From positions 124,001-188,000 of the forward strand of contig NZ_DATMGA010000066.1 of the NCBI RefSeq assembly GCF_035555955.1: DNA of 64,000 nt, given 5' to 3'. This DNA comes from Eoetvoesia sp035555955. Its GTDB lineage: Bacteria; Pseudomonadota; Gammaproteobacteria; Burkholderiales; Burkholderiaceae_B. Below are positions 36,674 to 44,828 of this stretch, one piece after another. The position numbers were made by a program, and so were the translations under genes. The notes under the pieces are model-generated. The model was not told the DNA's origin. It ran no database searches and saw only the letters and a program-made list of their open reading frames with translations. How positions within the stretch are numbered: position 1 is the first letter of the stretch; each line of letters opens with the position of its first letter.

Positions 36674-37339
36674 GTGCGGGTATTGCTGGTTGAAGACGAC
36701 CCCATGATAGGGGAGGCCCTTCAGAGTGCTTTGCGGGATGCCGCTTATGCGGTCGACTGGGTCAAGGGCGGCCTGGCCGCTCTTACAGCTTTATGCGGCC
36801 AATACTATGACCTGGTATTGCTGGATCTTGGACTTCCCGGCAAAGACGGCCTGGATGTGCTGGCTGACCTGCGCGCTAGCGAAAACCCCGTTCCCTTGGT
36901 CATCGTCACTGCCCGCGACGTGCTGGAGGACAGGCTGCGCGGCCTGGATGGCGGCGCCGACGATTATGTGCTTAAACCTTTCGAGATGTCCGAACTGTTG
37001 GCCCGCATGCGCGCCGTCTTGCGCCGCAAGGGTGAGAACGCGTCTCCTGTGCTTGGCAATGGCGTTGTTTCACTCGACATGGCCACTCGCGAGGCGACGG
37101 TTCGAGGCCATGGCGCGGTACGGCTCTCCAATCGCGAGTTTGCGCTCTTGCAGGCTCTGCTCCTAAGACCCGGCGCCATTTTGTCTCGTGGTGATCTCGA
37201 GGATCGCATTTATGGCTGGGGGGAAGAGGTCGAAAGCAACGCCGTCGAATTTCTTATCCATTCATTGCGGCGAAAGCTGGGCAGCGAAGTCATCAAAAAC
37301 GTCAGGGGAGCGGGATGGATGGTTTCAAAAAGCACGTAG
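36674..37339 (+). CDS. OmpR-family response regulator (QseB/TctD-like, GTG start)
   Basis: A 221-residue two-component regulator. The GTG at 36674 gives MRVLLVEDDPMIGEAL, with GAGG just upstream. The receiver has the acidic pair, the phospho-acceptor Asp in LLDLGLPGKDG, Thr in IVTARD and Lys in VLKPFEMSE. The C-terminal winged helix is of the OmpR type (RLSNREFALLQALLL, then SNAVEFLIHSLRRKLG). It starts 28 bases after the DUF347 gene and overlaps the kinase by 25 bases. Confidence 0.92.
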   Translation: MRVLLVEDDPMIGEALQSALRDAAYAVDWVKGGLAALTALCGQYYDLVLLDLGLPGKDGLDVLADLRASENPVPLVIVTARDVLEDRLRGLDGGADDYVLKPFEMSELLARMRAVLRRKGENASPVLGNGVVSLDMATREATVRGHGAVRLSNREFALLQALLLRPGAILSRGDLEDRIYGWGEEVESNAVEFLIHSLRRKLGSEVIKNVRGAGWMVSKST

Positions 37340-38694
37340 ACACGGCGTCGATTCAGCTCAAGTTATCGCTTTGCCTGTCATTGGCCATTTTTCTGGTCGC
37401 GATGGTCGCGGGTGTTTTTTCTTTTGTGTCGGCTTTCGACGAAGCACACGAACTGCAGGACGATACGCTGCGGCAAATCGCCGCGCTATTCGATCAACAG
37501 CACCTTCCCTTGCCACATCTCGGGGATCGAGGACGATCCCCGCATAGCGATGAAGACTCGCGCGTCATTGTCCAGTATCTGTCCAGCAGCAAGCAAACCA
37601 GCGGCAAGGAAGCAGAAGGAACGCCCTTGCCGCTGCCGAATACATTGTCCGATGGGCTGCATACGGTGGAGGCCGGCGGCAAACCGTTTCGAGTGCTGGC
37701 CAAGACGACGGCCAACAACGAGAAAATAGCCGTGGCGCAGGAAACCGACGCCCGAGACGATATCGCCCTCGACAGTGCGTTGCGTACCGTAATGCCGTTT
37801 CTTATCCTGCTCCCCGTTTTGTTGCTGATTGTTGCGAACCTGATTCGCAGGATATTTCGCCCTGTTGTCGCCCTTGCATCGGAAATCGAGCAACGCACCG
37901 ATCAGGACCTGCATTCCATCGACGAAAAACATCTTCCCGCCGAAGTACGCCCGTTCATCATCGCAATCAATCATCTTTTTGCCCGCGTTGCGCAATCCAT
38001 GGCGTCTCAGCGCAGGTTCGTCGCGGATGCGGCGCATGAGTTGCGTTCGCCGTTGACGGCGTTGTCCCTGCAGGCGGAGCGCTTGGCCGAAGCAGAATTA
38101 CCCGGTCCCACACGGGAAAGACTGGCGCTGTTGCGCCAAGGGATCGATCGCAGCCGCAATCTGCTCGATCAAATGCTTGCCCTGGCCAAGGCTCAGTCGC
38201 CTGCGGAACAGGCCATCTTGCCGGTATCCATCCACGACATTTACCGCCGTGTGCTGGAAGACCTCATGCCGCTTGCCGAAGCCAGGCATATCGACATCGG
38301 CGTCGAGGGGGAACAGGACGGCCTGGTAATGATAAGCCGGTTGGATATGATCGCAATGGTCAGGAATCTGGTGGATAATGCGATCCGCTACACTCCGGAA
38401 GGCGGCCGGGTCGATATGTCGGTTGCCATCAACGACGGGCACGCCGTGCTTGCCATTCAGGACAGCGGGCCAGGCATTCCCGTCGCCGAGCGGCAACGGG
38501 CTTTCGATCCTTTTTACCGTATTCTTGGCAGCGACCAAAGAGGCTCGGGCCTGGGGCTCTCCATCGTCAAGACCATATCGGATCGAGTCGGGGCAACGAT
38601 AGAACTAGGGTTTTCGGACGAATCGAGCCGATCGGGACTACGCATTCGTATTTTCATTCCGCTGGCGGATGGCTTTCGATCAACCAGCACGTAA
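37315..38694 (+). CDS. Sensor histidine kinase (QseC/TctE-like)
   Basis: A 459-residue inner-membrane kinase. Two membrane helices (about residues 17-42 and 160-178) flank a periplasmic region of roughly 115 residues. A HAMP-like linker precedes the phospho-acceptor His in DAAHELRSPLTALSLQ. The N box (NLVDNAIRYTPEGG), G1 (DSGPGIPV) and G2 (GSGLGLSIV) are intact. The signal is unknown. It overlaps the response regulator, so the two are a cognate pair. Confidence 0.92.
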   Translation: MDGFKKHVDTASIQLKLSLCLSLAIFLVAMVAGVFSFVSAFDEAHELQDDTLRQIAALFDQQHLPLPHLGDRGRSPHSDEDSRVIVQYLSSSKQTSGKEAEGTPLPLPNTLSDGLHTVEAGGKPFRVLAKTTANNEKIAVAQETDARDDIALDSALRTVMPFLILLPVLLLIVANLIRRIFRPVVALASEIEQRTDQDLHSIDEKHLPAEVRPFIIAINHLFARVAQSMASQRRFVADAAHELRSPLTALSLQAERLAEAELPGPTRERLALLRQGIDRSRNLLDQMLALAKAQSPAEQAILPVSIHDIYRRVLEDLMPLAEARHIDIGVEGEQDGLVMISRLDMIAMVRNLVDNAIRYTPEGGRVDMSVAINDGHAVLAIQDSGPGIPVAERQRAFDPFYRILGSDQRGSGLGLSIVKTISDRVGATIELGFSDESSRSGLRIRIFIPLADGFRSTST

Positions 38695-38712
38695 AAACCA
38701 TGGAGAAGAAAC

Positions 38713-39147
38713 ATGGTGACATCGGGCGGTTGGTTTTATTGGGCGGTGCTGTCGGCAGTTTTTGCAGCCCTGACGGCCATTTTTGCCAAGATAGGGCTTC
38801 GAGGCGTGGATTCCGATCTGGCGACTTTGATTCGCACAGCAATCATTATCGTGGTTTTGTCGGCATTCGTTTTTTACTCCGGGAAATGGTCCAATCCTTT
38901 CGATCTCTCGCCATCGACCTGGCTGTTCCTGGGGTTATCGGGCCTGGCTACCGGCGCATCCTGGGTATGCTACTTTCGAGCTCTAAAAATCGGAGAAGCC
39001 TCCAAGGTCGCGCCGGTGGACAAGCTTAGTATCGTCCTGGTGGCGGTATTCGCCTTCGCTTTTTTGGGCGAGCGCCCATCGTTGCGCGAGTGGTCGGGCA
39101 TAGCGATGGTTGCCGGCGGTGTTCTGCTGCTGGCCTTCAAGCGTTGA
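38713..39147 (+). CDS. Half-size EamA-type transporter
   Basis: A 144-residue membrane protein with a single EamA (drug/metabolite transporter) domain of about five helices: WAVLSAVFAALTAIFAKIGL at the start and APVDKLSIVLVAVFAFAFLGE before the last helices. Most EamA transporters have two such domains, so this one probably dimerises. GGAGAAG lies upstream of the ATG. It follows the sensor kinase by 18 bases and is likely the last gene of the DUF347 operon. The substrate is unknown. Confidence 0.85.
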   Translation: MVTSGGWFYWAVLSAVFAALTAIFAKIGLRGVDSDLATLIRTAIIIVVLSAFVFYSGKWSNPFDLSPSTWLFLGLSGLATGASWVCYFRALKIGEASKVAPVDKLSIVLVAVFAFAFLGERPSLREWSGIAMVAGGVLLLAFKR

Positions 39148-39221
39148 GCTAACTTCCAATCGCCCGATCGGGACAAGGGCGGACCGGTCGCGTCACGGCC
39201 GCCCGCCTGCGGGAACCGGTA

Positions 39222-39647
39222 CTATTTGACCAGCGTGACGGGAATCTCCGCCAGGCTCAGCACCTTGGTCGTGACCGATCCCAGCAGCAGGCCCTTGACG
39301 CGGCCCATGCCTCTCGTTCCCATGACGATGTGGTTGCACTCGTGTTTTTTGGCGTATTCGACGATGGTTTCAGCGACGGGGCCGACTTGCACGCTGATGG
39401 TCGCGGCGGCGTCGGAGCCGCGCAGCAGTTCGCGGGCGCCCTCCAGGGCTTTTTCGCCTTCCTCGGCGTAGTAGCCGTCGATGATCTCGCTGGAAATGAA
39501 ACGCTTGACGTTGCCCGACAAGATTGGCGGCTGCACGCTGATGACGTGCAACTGGCCGTCCCGGCCATTATTGAGCATGGCCAGCGCGCTGCGCAGGGCA
39601 TTGAGCGACGATTCCGATCCATCGATGGGAACGAGCAGGACATTCAT
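39222..39647 (-). CDS. Universal stress protein A family protein
   Basis: A 141-residue single-domain UspA protein. It begins MNVLLVPIDGSESSLNALRS with the conserved Asp of the ATP site, and has the ATP-binding loop GTRGMGRVKGLLLGSVTTKV (G-x2-G-x9-G-S/T). Usp proteins of the ATP-binding class respond to starvation, oxygen limitation or oxidative stress. It stands alone, convergent to the EamA gene. Confidence 0.92.
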   Translation of the reverse strand: MNVLLVPIDGSESSLNALRSALAMLNNGRDGQLHVISVQPPILSGNVKRFISSEIIDGYYAEEGEKALEGARELLRGSDAAATISVQVGPVAETIVEYAKKHECNHIVMGTRGMGRVKGLLLGSVTTKVLSLAEIPVTLVK

Positions 39648-39778
39648 GGGTAACCTCTATGGAAAAAATGGCGGTAGGGCGTGGATGTGCGACGCTGCAA
39701 TATCGTAATGATCGTAATGGAAAACGGCATGTCTGGGTGAATGGTAAATCATTGGCATTATGCCGAAGGCGCCGGAGA

Positions 39779-40240
39779 TTACGCCAGGTAGATTTTTCGC
39801 AGCAGGGCGACCAGCTGCTTGCGTTCGGACGGGCTCAGCATGCGGGTCGCTTCGTGTTCTATTTCCAGCGCTGCTCTTTCGGCCTCGACATACAGCCGCC
39901 GGCCTTCGGCGGTCAACGACAGAGCCTGGAAGCGTTTGTCGCCCGGATGCCGCCGGCGCTGGACGAGCCCCCGCGATTCCAGTCTGTCGAGGATGGGAGC
40001 CAGGTTGGGCGCCGACACATGGATTCCCGAAGCCGCCTGCTTCTGGCTGACCTCGGGGTTGAAATACAAAAGATTGAGCACGGCAAAATCCGTCGAGCGC
40101 AATTGGTATCCCGCCATACGCTCGTCGGAAAACGGATCGATGGCAATAAAGGCCCTTTTGCAGTTGTAGCCCACCAGATCAGGCATGGGGCCTTGATCCA
40201 GGGGCGCTTCGGCCGCCGAGGTGCTTTCCCTTGAACTCAT
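39779..40240 (-). CDS. MarR-family transcriptional regulator
   Basis: A 153-residue winged-helix repressor from the ATG at 40240. The recognition helix region is SQKQAASGIHVSAPNLAPILDRLESRGLV, followed by the wing RRRHPGDKRFQALSLTAEGR. It lies 40 bases downstream of aacS on the same strand, so the two genes may form an operon. Its natural target is then the palindrome upstream of aacS. An alternative start two codons earlier (40246) is possible. Confidence 0.88.
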   Translation of the reverse strand: MSSRESTSAAEAPLDQGPMPDLVGYNCKRAFIAIDPFSDERMAGYQLRSTDFAVLNLLYFNPEVSQKQAASGIHVSAPNLAPILDRLESRGLVQRRRHPGDKRFQALSLTAEGRRLYVEAERAALEIEHEATRMLSPSERKQLVALLRKIYLA

Positions 40241-40261
40241 GAGCAAATATCGAACGCGGAT

Positions 40262-40283
40262 TAGGGCCTGTTAACAGGCCCTA
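40262..40283. repeat. 22-base perfect palindrome, copy 2, at the end of aacS
   Basis: The 20-base core AGGGCCTGTTAACAGGCCCT seen at 33382-33401 recurs here with one further matching base pair on each side. The aacS stop codon (TAG, 40281-40283 on the minus strand) is formed by its right edge. The palindrome fills the aacS-marR gap and could act as a hairpin in their transcript, though no T-run follows. Confidence 0.85.
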
Positions 40284-42269
40284 GACGCCGGCGGGCTGTT
40301 TGGCAAGCTGCTCGGCGAACTCGACGAAATACCGCATGCTGTGCGGATTGGACATCGCGTCGGGACTGGCAACTTTTTCAGCCGGCGAACCCAGCAGCAG
40401 CTTGCGAACAGGCAGTTCCATTTTTTTTCCGGTCAGTGTGCGGGGGATTTCATCCACCTGGTAGATTTCGTTGGGGACATGGCGGGCCGATGCCTTGCTG
40501 CGGATTTGCTCCTTGATGCGCGCCTTGAGCCCGTCGTCCAGCGCGACGCCCGGGCGGGTCACCACGAACAGGGGCATGAAGGAAGGGCGGCCAAGGTATT
40601 CCAGGTCGACCACCAGGCTGTCCTTGACCTCGGCAAGCGCTTCGACGACGCGATAGATCTCGGCGGTGCCCATGCGTATGCCGTAGCGATTGATGGTGGT
40701 GTCGGAGCGGCCGTAGATGATGGCGGTTCCCCGTTCGGTGAACAGTATCCAGTCGCCGTGGCGCCATACCCCTTCGAATTCGCCGAAATAGCTTTCGCGA
40801 TAGCGCTTGCCGCCTTCGTCCGCCCAGAAATACAGCGGCATGGACGGCATGGGCTTGACGATGACCAGTTCGCCGACTTCGTTCAGCACCGGCTGCCCCG
40901 CCTCGTTGTAGGCATAGGCGGCGACGCCCAGTTCCGGGCACTGGATTTCGCCGGCATTGACCGGCAGGCAGGCTGCGCTGGCCACGAAGCCCGAGGCAAT
41001 GTCGGTGCCGCCGCTGATGGAAGCCAGCCATAGATCGGACTTGACCTTGGCATAGACCCATTCGTAGGCGTCCAGGGGCAGGGGGGATCCGGTGGAATTG
41101 ATGGTGCGCAGCGCATCGAAGCGCCCAAGGGCGTTGGGTGCTATGCCTTCCTTCTTGCTTTGGATGAGGAAGGCGGCGCCGCAACCGAAATGGGTGACTT
41201 TTTGCTCGTCGATGAAACGCCACAGCGTTTCGGAATTGGGGTAGGTGGGATTGCCGTCGTACTGGATGACGGTGGCGCCGGAAAGCAGCCCGCCCACCAT
41301 CAGGTTCCAGACGATCCAGCCCGTGCTGCCCAGGAACATGAAGCGGTCGCCAGGGCGGACGTCGTGCTGCAGCTGCATGGTTTTGAGGTGGGTCAGGACG
41401 ATGCCGCCATGGCCATGCACCATGGCCTTGGGCATGCCCGTGGTGCCCGACGAATACACGATCCACAAGGGATGGTCGAACGGCAGCCGCTCGTAGACAA
41501 GGGGGGAGGGCGTGGCAACGGCCTGTTCCCAGGGCAGCGCATCGGGCCAGGTTTTTTCCGGTGTTGCCGAGTTGGGGCCGGCTACGTGCACGACCTTGGT
41601 GATGGAGGGCAGTTTTTCGACCAGTTCGGCCACCGTTGCACTGCGGTCGTGCACCTTGCCGTTATAGCTGTAGCTGTCGACGGCGAACATGACCTTGGGC
41701 TGGATTTGCTGGAAGCGATCCACAACCACGGAAACGCCCATTTCCGGCGAGCAGCTGGACCAGATGGCGCCTATGCTGGCGCAAGCCAGGAAGGCCACCA
41801 CCGTTTCCGGCAGATTGGGCATGTACGATACGACCCGGTCTCCGGCCGATACGCCCATGCCGCGCAGGGTTGCCGCCAGGGCCCCGGTTGCGGCCTCGAG
41901 TTCTTGCCACGACACTTGGCGCAATTCGCGGTTTTCGTAGCGCGAGACAAGGGCGGGATGGGAGGCCGTGGCGTTGCGGAACACATGCTCGGCATAATTG
42001 AGCCGCGTGTCGGGAAACCACTTGGCGCCCGGCATGCTGGCCACGGGCAACACCCGCGCGGGGTCGCCGTCGGCCTGGATATCGAAGAATTCCCAGATGG
42101 AGGCCCAGAACACTTCCAGATCGTCGACCGACCACCGCCACAGGTCCTGGTAGTTCTCGACCTTGATGTTGTGCCGGGAGCCTAGCCATTGCATGTAGGC
42201 GGCCAATCGTGTTTCGCTGATCTGAGCGGCGCTTGGGCGCCAAAGCTCGTCGCCCTGGTTGATGGTCAT
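40281..42269 (-). CDS. Acetoacetyl-CoA synthetase
   Basis: An acyl-adenylate ligase that activates acetoacetate with CoA, 662 residues from the ATG at 42269. An earlier in-frame ATG at 42311 lacks a ribosome-binding site. The N-terminal WRPSAAQISETRLAAYMQWL is typical of AacS. AMP-binding motifs are YSSGTTGMPKAMVH and FGCGAAFLIQS, and SDTTINRYGIRMGTAEIYRV follows. The catalytic Lys is in PRTLTGKKMELPVRKLL. It could work in ketone-body or polyhydroxybutyrate turnover or leucine breakdown. marR lies downstream and an operator-like palindrome upstream. Confidence 0.9.
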   Translation of the reverse strand: MTINQGDELWRPSAAQISETRLAAYMQWLGSRHNIKVENYQDLWRWSVDDLEVFWASIWEFFDIQADGDPARVLPVASMPGAKWFPDTRLNYAEHVFRNATASHPALVSRYENRELRQVSWQELEAATGALAATLRGMGVSAGDRVVSYMPNLPETVVAFLACASIGAIWSSCSPEMGVSVVVDRFQQIQPKVMFAVDSYSYNGKVHDRSATVAELVEKLPSITKVVHVAGPNSATPEKTWPDALPWEQAVATPSPLVYERLPFDHPLWIVYSSGTTGMPKAMVHGHGGIVLTHLKTMQLQHDVRPGDRFMFLGSTGWIVWNLMVGGLLSGATVIQYDGNPTYPNSETLWRFIDEQKVTHFGCGAAFLIQSKKEGIAPNALGRFDALRTINSTGSPLPLDAYEWVYAKVKSDLWLASISGGTDIASGFVASAACLPVNAGEIQCPELGVAAYAYNEAGQPVLNEVGELVIVKPMPSMPLYFWADEGGKRYRESYFGEFEGVWRHGDWILFTERGTAIIYGRSDTTINRYGIRMGTAEIYRVVEALAEVKDSLVVDLEYLGRPSFMPLFVVTRPGVALDDGLKARIKEQIRSKASARHVPNEIYQVDEIPRTLTGKKMELPVRKLLLGSPAEKVASPDAMSNPHSMRYFVEFAEQLAKQPAGV

Positions 42270-42386
42270 TGAGCGGGTGTCCTTGATATGGGCTGATTGG
42301 AGATGAAGCATGACGAAAGCACGTCGCCCAACGACGCCGCGCTTTACGTGCAGGACAAGGTTGGAACCAAATGCTTATGACACATA

Positions 42387-42401
42387 ATGCTTATTAAGCA
42401 T
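42387..42401. promoter_or_regulatory. Operator-like palindrome upstream of aacS
   Basis: ATGCTTATTAAGCAT is a perfect 7-1-7 inverted repeat about 120 bases before the aacS start, and another ATGCTTA half-site lies 16 bases away (from 42371). Size, symmetry and AT-rich setting fit a MarR-type operator, and a MarR gene is in the same operon. No binding evidence exists. Confidence 0.5.
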
Positions 42402-42483
42402 AACTAATATCATACTGAAAGAAGCCTGGAATCGTCCAGATATCCGCACTAGGGAAAACCATGAATCGAAAAGCCCCGATCAT

Positions 42484-42607
42484 GGGACAGCAAGCCGCGT
42501 CAGCGGCGCGGCGTGGGGGCAACTTTTGCCGCCGGGCCGCCCCAAGGCAAAAAGCGCCCCCCTTGGGGGGGCAGCAAGCCGCGTTAGCGGCGCAGCGTGG
42601 GGGGCAA
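42484..42607. repeat. REP-like GC-rich repeat pair
   Basis: Two near-identical copies of about 40 bases lie 84 bases apart: CAGCAAGCCGCG begins at 42488 and at 42572, and each copy ends in a G-rich run plus GCAAC. Each copy contains a GCCGC/GCGGC hairpin. The spacer has CCCCCC/GGGGGG complementarity. This is the form of a repetitive extragenic palindrome cluster. Confidence 0.6.
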
Positions 42608-42723
42608 CATGCTTGTATGATTTTTAACCAACCCACCTCCAGCCCGCGCAAGTGTTACCGTTGTGTGGCGGAACCATGACTTGCCGGCCCACTTATGCAC
42701 AGAGTTTGTGGATAATTCGATTG

Positions 42724-43173
42724 TCAGCTGCCCAGCTTGAGCACGCCCTTCATGAGGCTCCAGTGTCCGGGAAAGGAGCAGAAATAGGTGTAGTCCTGGC
42801 CGCTTTCTAGCTTGGAGGCATCGAAGGTGACAGAGGCCGATTCGCCGCCGCCGATGACCTTGGTATGCGCAATGACGCGCGCATCGTCCGCCTTGACGTA
42901 GTTGTTGGGGAGCCCGGCCGACATGCCGTCCGTGGCCGCGCCCTGCATGTCGGCGCTTTTGGTCAGAACCCAGTTATGTCCCATGGCGGCCGCCGGCAGC
43001 TTGCCCACGTGCTTCAGGTGCACGGTGAACTCCTTGCAGCTTTTATCGACGACGATTTCCTTGGTGCTGTATTGCATGGCGTCGTTGCCTTCGATGGTTG
43101 CCTCGCATTGCGCAGCCAGGCTGGGCAGGGCGGCGAGTGAAAGCAGAGAGGCCAAGGCAATTTTTACGATCAT
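42724..43173 (-). CDS. azu: Azurin (type 1 copper electron carrier)
   Basis: A 149-residue precursor. With signal cleavage after Ala20 (ALPSLA, then AQCEAT) the mature chain has all standard azurin positions: copper ligands His46 (MGHNW), Cys112 (FCSFPGH), His117 and Met121, the axial Gly45, and the Cys3-Cys26 disulfide. It is periplasmic and passes electrons to nitrite reductase or oxidases. An FNR-type promoter lies upstream, which fits low-oxygen or denitrifying growth. No nitrite reductase gene is in the window. Confidence 0.97.
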   Translation of the reverse strand: MIVKIALASLLSLAALPSLAAQCEATIEGNDAMQYSTKEIVVDKSCKEFTVHLKHVGKLPAAAMGHNWVLTKSADMQGAATDGMSAGLPNNYVKADDARVIAHTKVIGGGESASVTFDASKLESGQDYTYFCSFPGHWSLMKGVLKLGS

Positions 43174-43256
43174 GAGAAGCTCCGTTGTGACGAATAGACA
43201 ATATGCGCGAGGCCAATGAACCCATAGATCATGGACGGCCCGCGTTCCTCGAATCC

Positions 43257-43298
43257 ATTCTAGTCACGAAGCCCCTTTCAGGCATTGATCTCGATCAA
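43257..43298 (-). promoter_or_regulatory. Class II FNR/ANR-type promoter of azurin
   Basis: TTGATCTCGATCAA (43285-43298) is a perfect FNR box, inside the longer inverted repeat CATTGATCTCGATCAATG. On the minus strand TAGAAT (43257-43262) makes a good -10 element. Setting the start at 43250, the box is centred at -41.5, exactly the spacing of class II FNR activation. The azurin ATG follows after a leader of about 77 bases. Confidence 0.8.
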
Positions 43299-43299
43299 T

Positions 43300-43329
43300 G
43301 AAAAAGAAAGCCCGCCTGTGAAGGCGGGC
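43300..43329 (-). terminator. Intrinsic terminator of the 43377-44543 gene
   Basis: On the minus strand GCCCGCC, a six-base loop and GGCGGGC (43310-43329) are followed by TTTCTTTTT. It lies 47 bases after the stop codon of the binding-protein gene and just before the azurin promoter, so it keeps the two units apart. Confidence 0.85.
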
Positions 43330-43376
43330 CGGCCGTGCGCAAGGCGGCGGCAGGGCCGCCGCCGGAGGCAATGGAA

Positions 43377-44543
43377 TTACTTCTTGGTGGCGACGCTGTC
43401 TTTCAGCAGTTTCCAGTCGCCGTTCTTGACTTCGACCAAGACGCGCGAACGAGCATCCAGGCCAAAGTGGTCGGTGGGCGTCATGTTGAAAACACCGTGG
43501 GTGGCCACGACTTCCTTCGAGTTTTCGAGGGCGTCACGCAATGCCTGGCGGAACTCGGGTGTGCCCGGTTTGGCTTTTTTCAGCGCGACGGGCACAGCTG
43601 CCTTGAACAGCAGGAAGGCGTCGTAGAACTGGGCGCCGAACGACGAGAACGAACCCTTGCCGTATTTTTCTTCGTAGCGCTTGGTGTAGTCCAGGCCGAG
43701 CTTCTTGGTTGGACTGGCGTCGGGCAGTTGATTGGCGACCACCACCGGGCCAACCGGCAGAATCGTGCCTTCGACAGCCTTGCCGCCTACGCGGATGAAT
43801 TCCTTGGTGGCCGTGCCGTGCGTTTGGTAGATCTGCTTTTTGAAGCCACGGTCTTTCAGGGTGACTTCGGGCAGTACCGACGGCGTGCCCGAGGCCACGA
43901 CGAGAATGGCGTCGGGCTTGGAGGCGACCAGCTTCACGGCCTGGCCGGTCACGCTGGTATCGGTGCGATTGAAGCGCTCGACGTCGCCGATCTTGATGCC
44001 CTGGGCCTCTGCGGCCTTGGTCATTTCCTTGAGCCAGCTTTCGCCGTATGCATCGGTGTAGCCGATGAAGCCCAGGGTCTTCACCCCATGTTTTTTCATG
44101 TGCTCGACAAGCGCTTCGGCCATCAGGCGGATGTGCTGCGGCGCGCGGAAGACCCATTCGTTCTTGTTGGGCGGCAGCTCCAGGGGCGCGACGGCGATTT
44201 GCGGTGTCTTGCTTTCGTTGGCCACTTCGGCAATGGCCGCGGAAGGAGGCGTGGAGGACGAACCGAGGATCACGTCGACCTTGTCGTCGTTGACGAGCTT
44301 GCGGGCGTTCTTGCCGGCCTGGGCCGCGTCGGTGGCATCGTCCAGGACGATGTAGTGGACCTTCTGGCCATCGATGGTGTCCGGCAGCAAGGCCACGGTA
44401 TTTTTTTCCGGAATGCCCAGCGCGGCCGCCGGGCCCGTCGACGACAGCGAAATGCCGACGTTGATATCGGCCATGGCGGGCGCGCTCAACGCCGCAAACG
44501 TGGTCGCGGCCGCAAGGGCAGCCAATTTGAAGTGGACTTTCAT
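43377..44543 (-). CDS. ABC transporter periplasmic binding protein (Leu/Ile/Val-type fold, unknown ligand)
   Basis: A 388-residue exported binding protein with a signal peptide ending SAPAMADIN and a strong GGAGG site. Periplasmic-binding-protein type 1 features include INVGISLSSTGPAAALG, VILGSSSTPPSAAIAEVA and FIGYTDAYGESWLKEM. Proteins of this type in betaproteobacteria often bind aromatic acids or amides rather than amino acids. No permease or ATPase gene adjoins it, so it either shares the transporter at 50362-53786 or works with genes outside. It is divergent from the LysR gene of the aromatic cluster. Confidence 0.85.
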   Translation of the reverse strand: MKVHFKLAALAAATTFAALSAPAMADINVGISLSSTGPAAALGIPEKNTVALLPDTIDGQKVHYIVLDDATDAAQAGKNARKLVNDDKVDVILGSSSTPPSAAIAEVANESKTPQIAVAPLELPPNKNEWVFRAPQHIRLMAEALVEHMKKHGVKTLGFIGYTDAYGESWLKEMTKAAEAQGIKIGDVERFNRTDTSVTGQAVKLVASKPDAILVVASGTPSVLPEVTLKDRGFKKQIYQTHGTATKEFIRVGGKAVEGTILPVGPVVVANQLPDASPTKKLGLDYTKRYEEKYGKGSFSSFGAQFYDAFLLFKAAVPVALKKAKPGTPEFRQALRDALENSKEVVATHGVFNMTPTDHFGLDARSRVLVEVKNGDWKLLKDSVATKK

Positions 44544-44690
44544 GCATCCTCCTGGGATAAATAAGGACTGAATCGTATTTTTTATTCGAGCTTACAGCCC
44601 TGAGCGCGCCATCGCATGGAGCTGTCCGGGACCGATGGCGCAGAGCATAACTCAGGGTGGACTCTACGCTGTAAAAAAATACGGGTCAAG

Positions 44691-44729
44691 AACTATAGTT
44701 ATATTTCTGGGGTAAACCATACTATAGTT
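44691..44729. promoter_or_regulatory. Paired operator-like repeats upstream of the LysR gene
   Basis: The symmetrical word ACTATAGT occurs at 44692-44699 and 44721-44728, 29 bases apart (about three helical turns). In both copies the context is ACTATAGTT. They sit in the divergent region between the binding-protein gene and the LysR gene, where a LysR-type regulator would bind. Confidence 0.5.
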
Positions 44730-44828
44730 GCGTTCGTCGAATAAGCGTTCCATGAACCGCAAACCCGCTGCGAAAATTGTCCGCCGCGCTGTTGCCCAGC
44801 GCCGGCATGTTTCTTTATTATTCGGGAT

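Larger units (their letters stand above)
42270..42723. other. 454-base intergenic region between aacS and azurin
   Basis: The part nearest aacS (42361-42420) is AT-rich and holds an operator-like palindrome. The middle (42484-42607) is a GC-rich REP-like repeat region. The remainder up to the azurin stop shows nothing I can name. Open frames on both strands here follow the repeat sequence and are not credible genes. Confidence 0.6.

Noticed and set aside
42394..42679. Small open frames over the REP-like repeats
   Set aside because: They are translations of the repeats on both strands and have no start signals.
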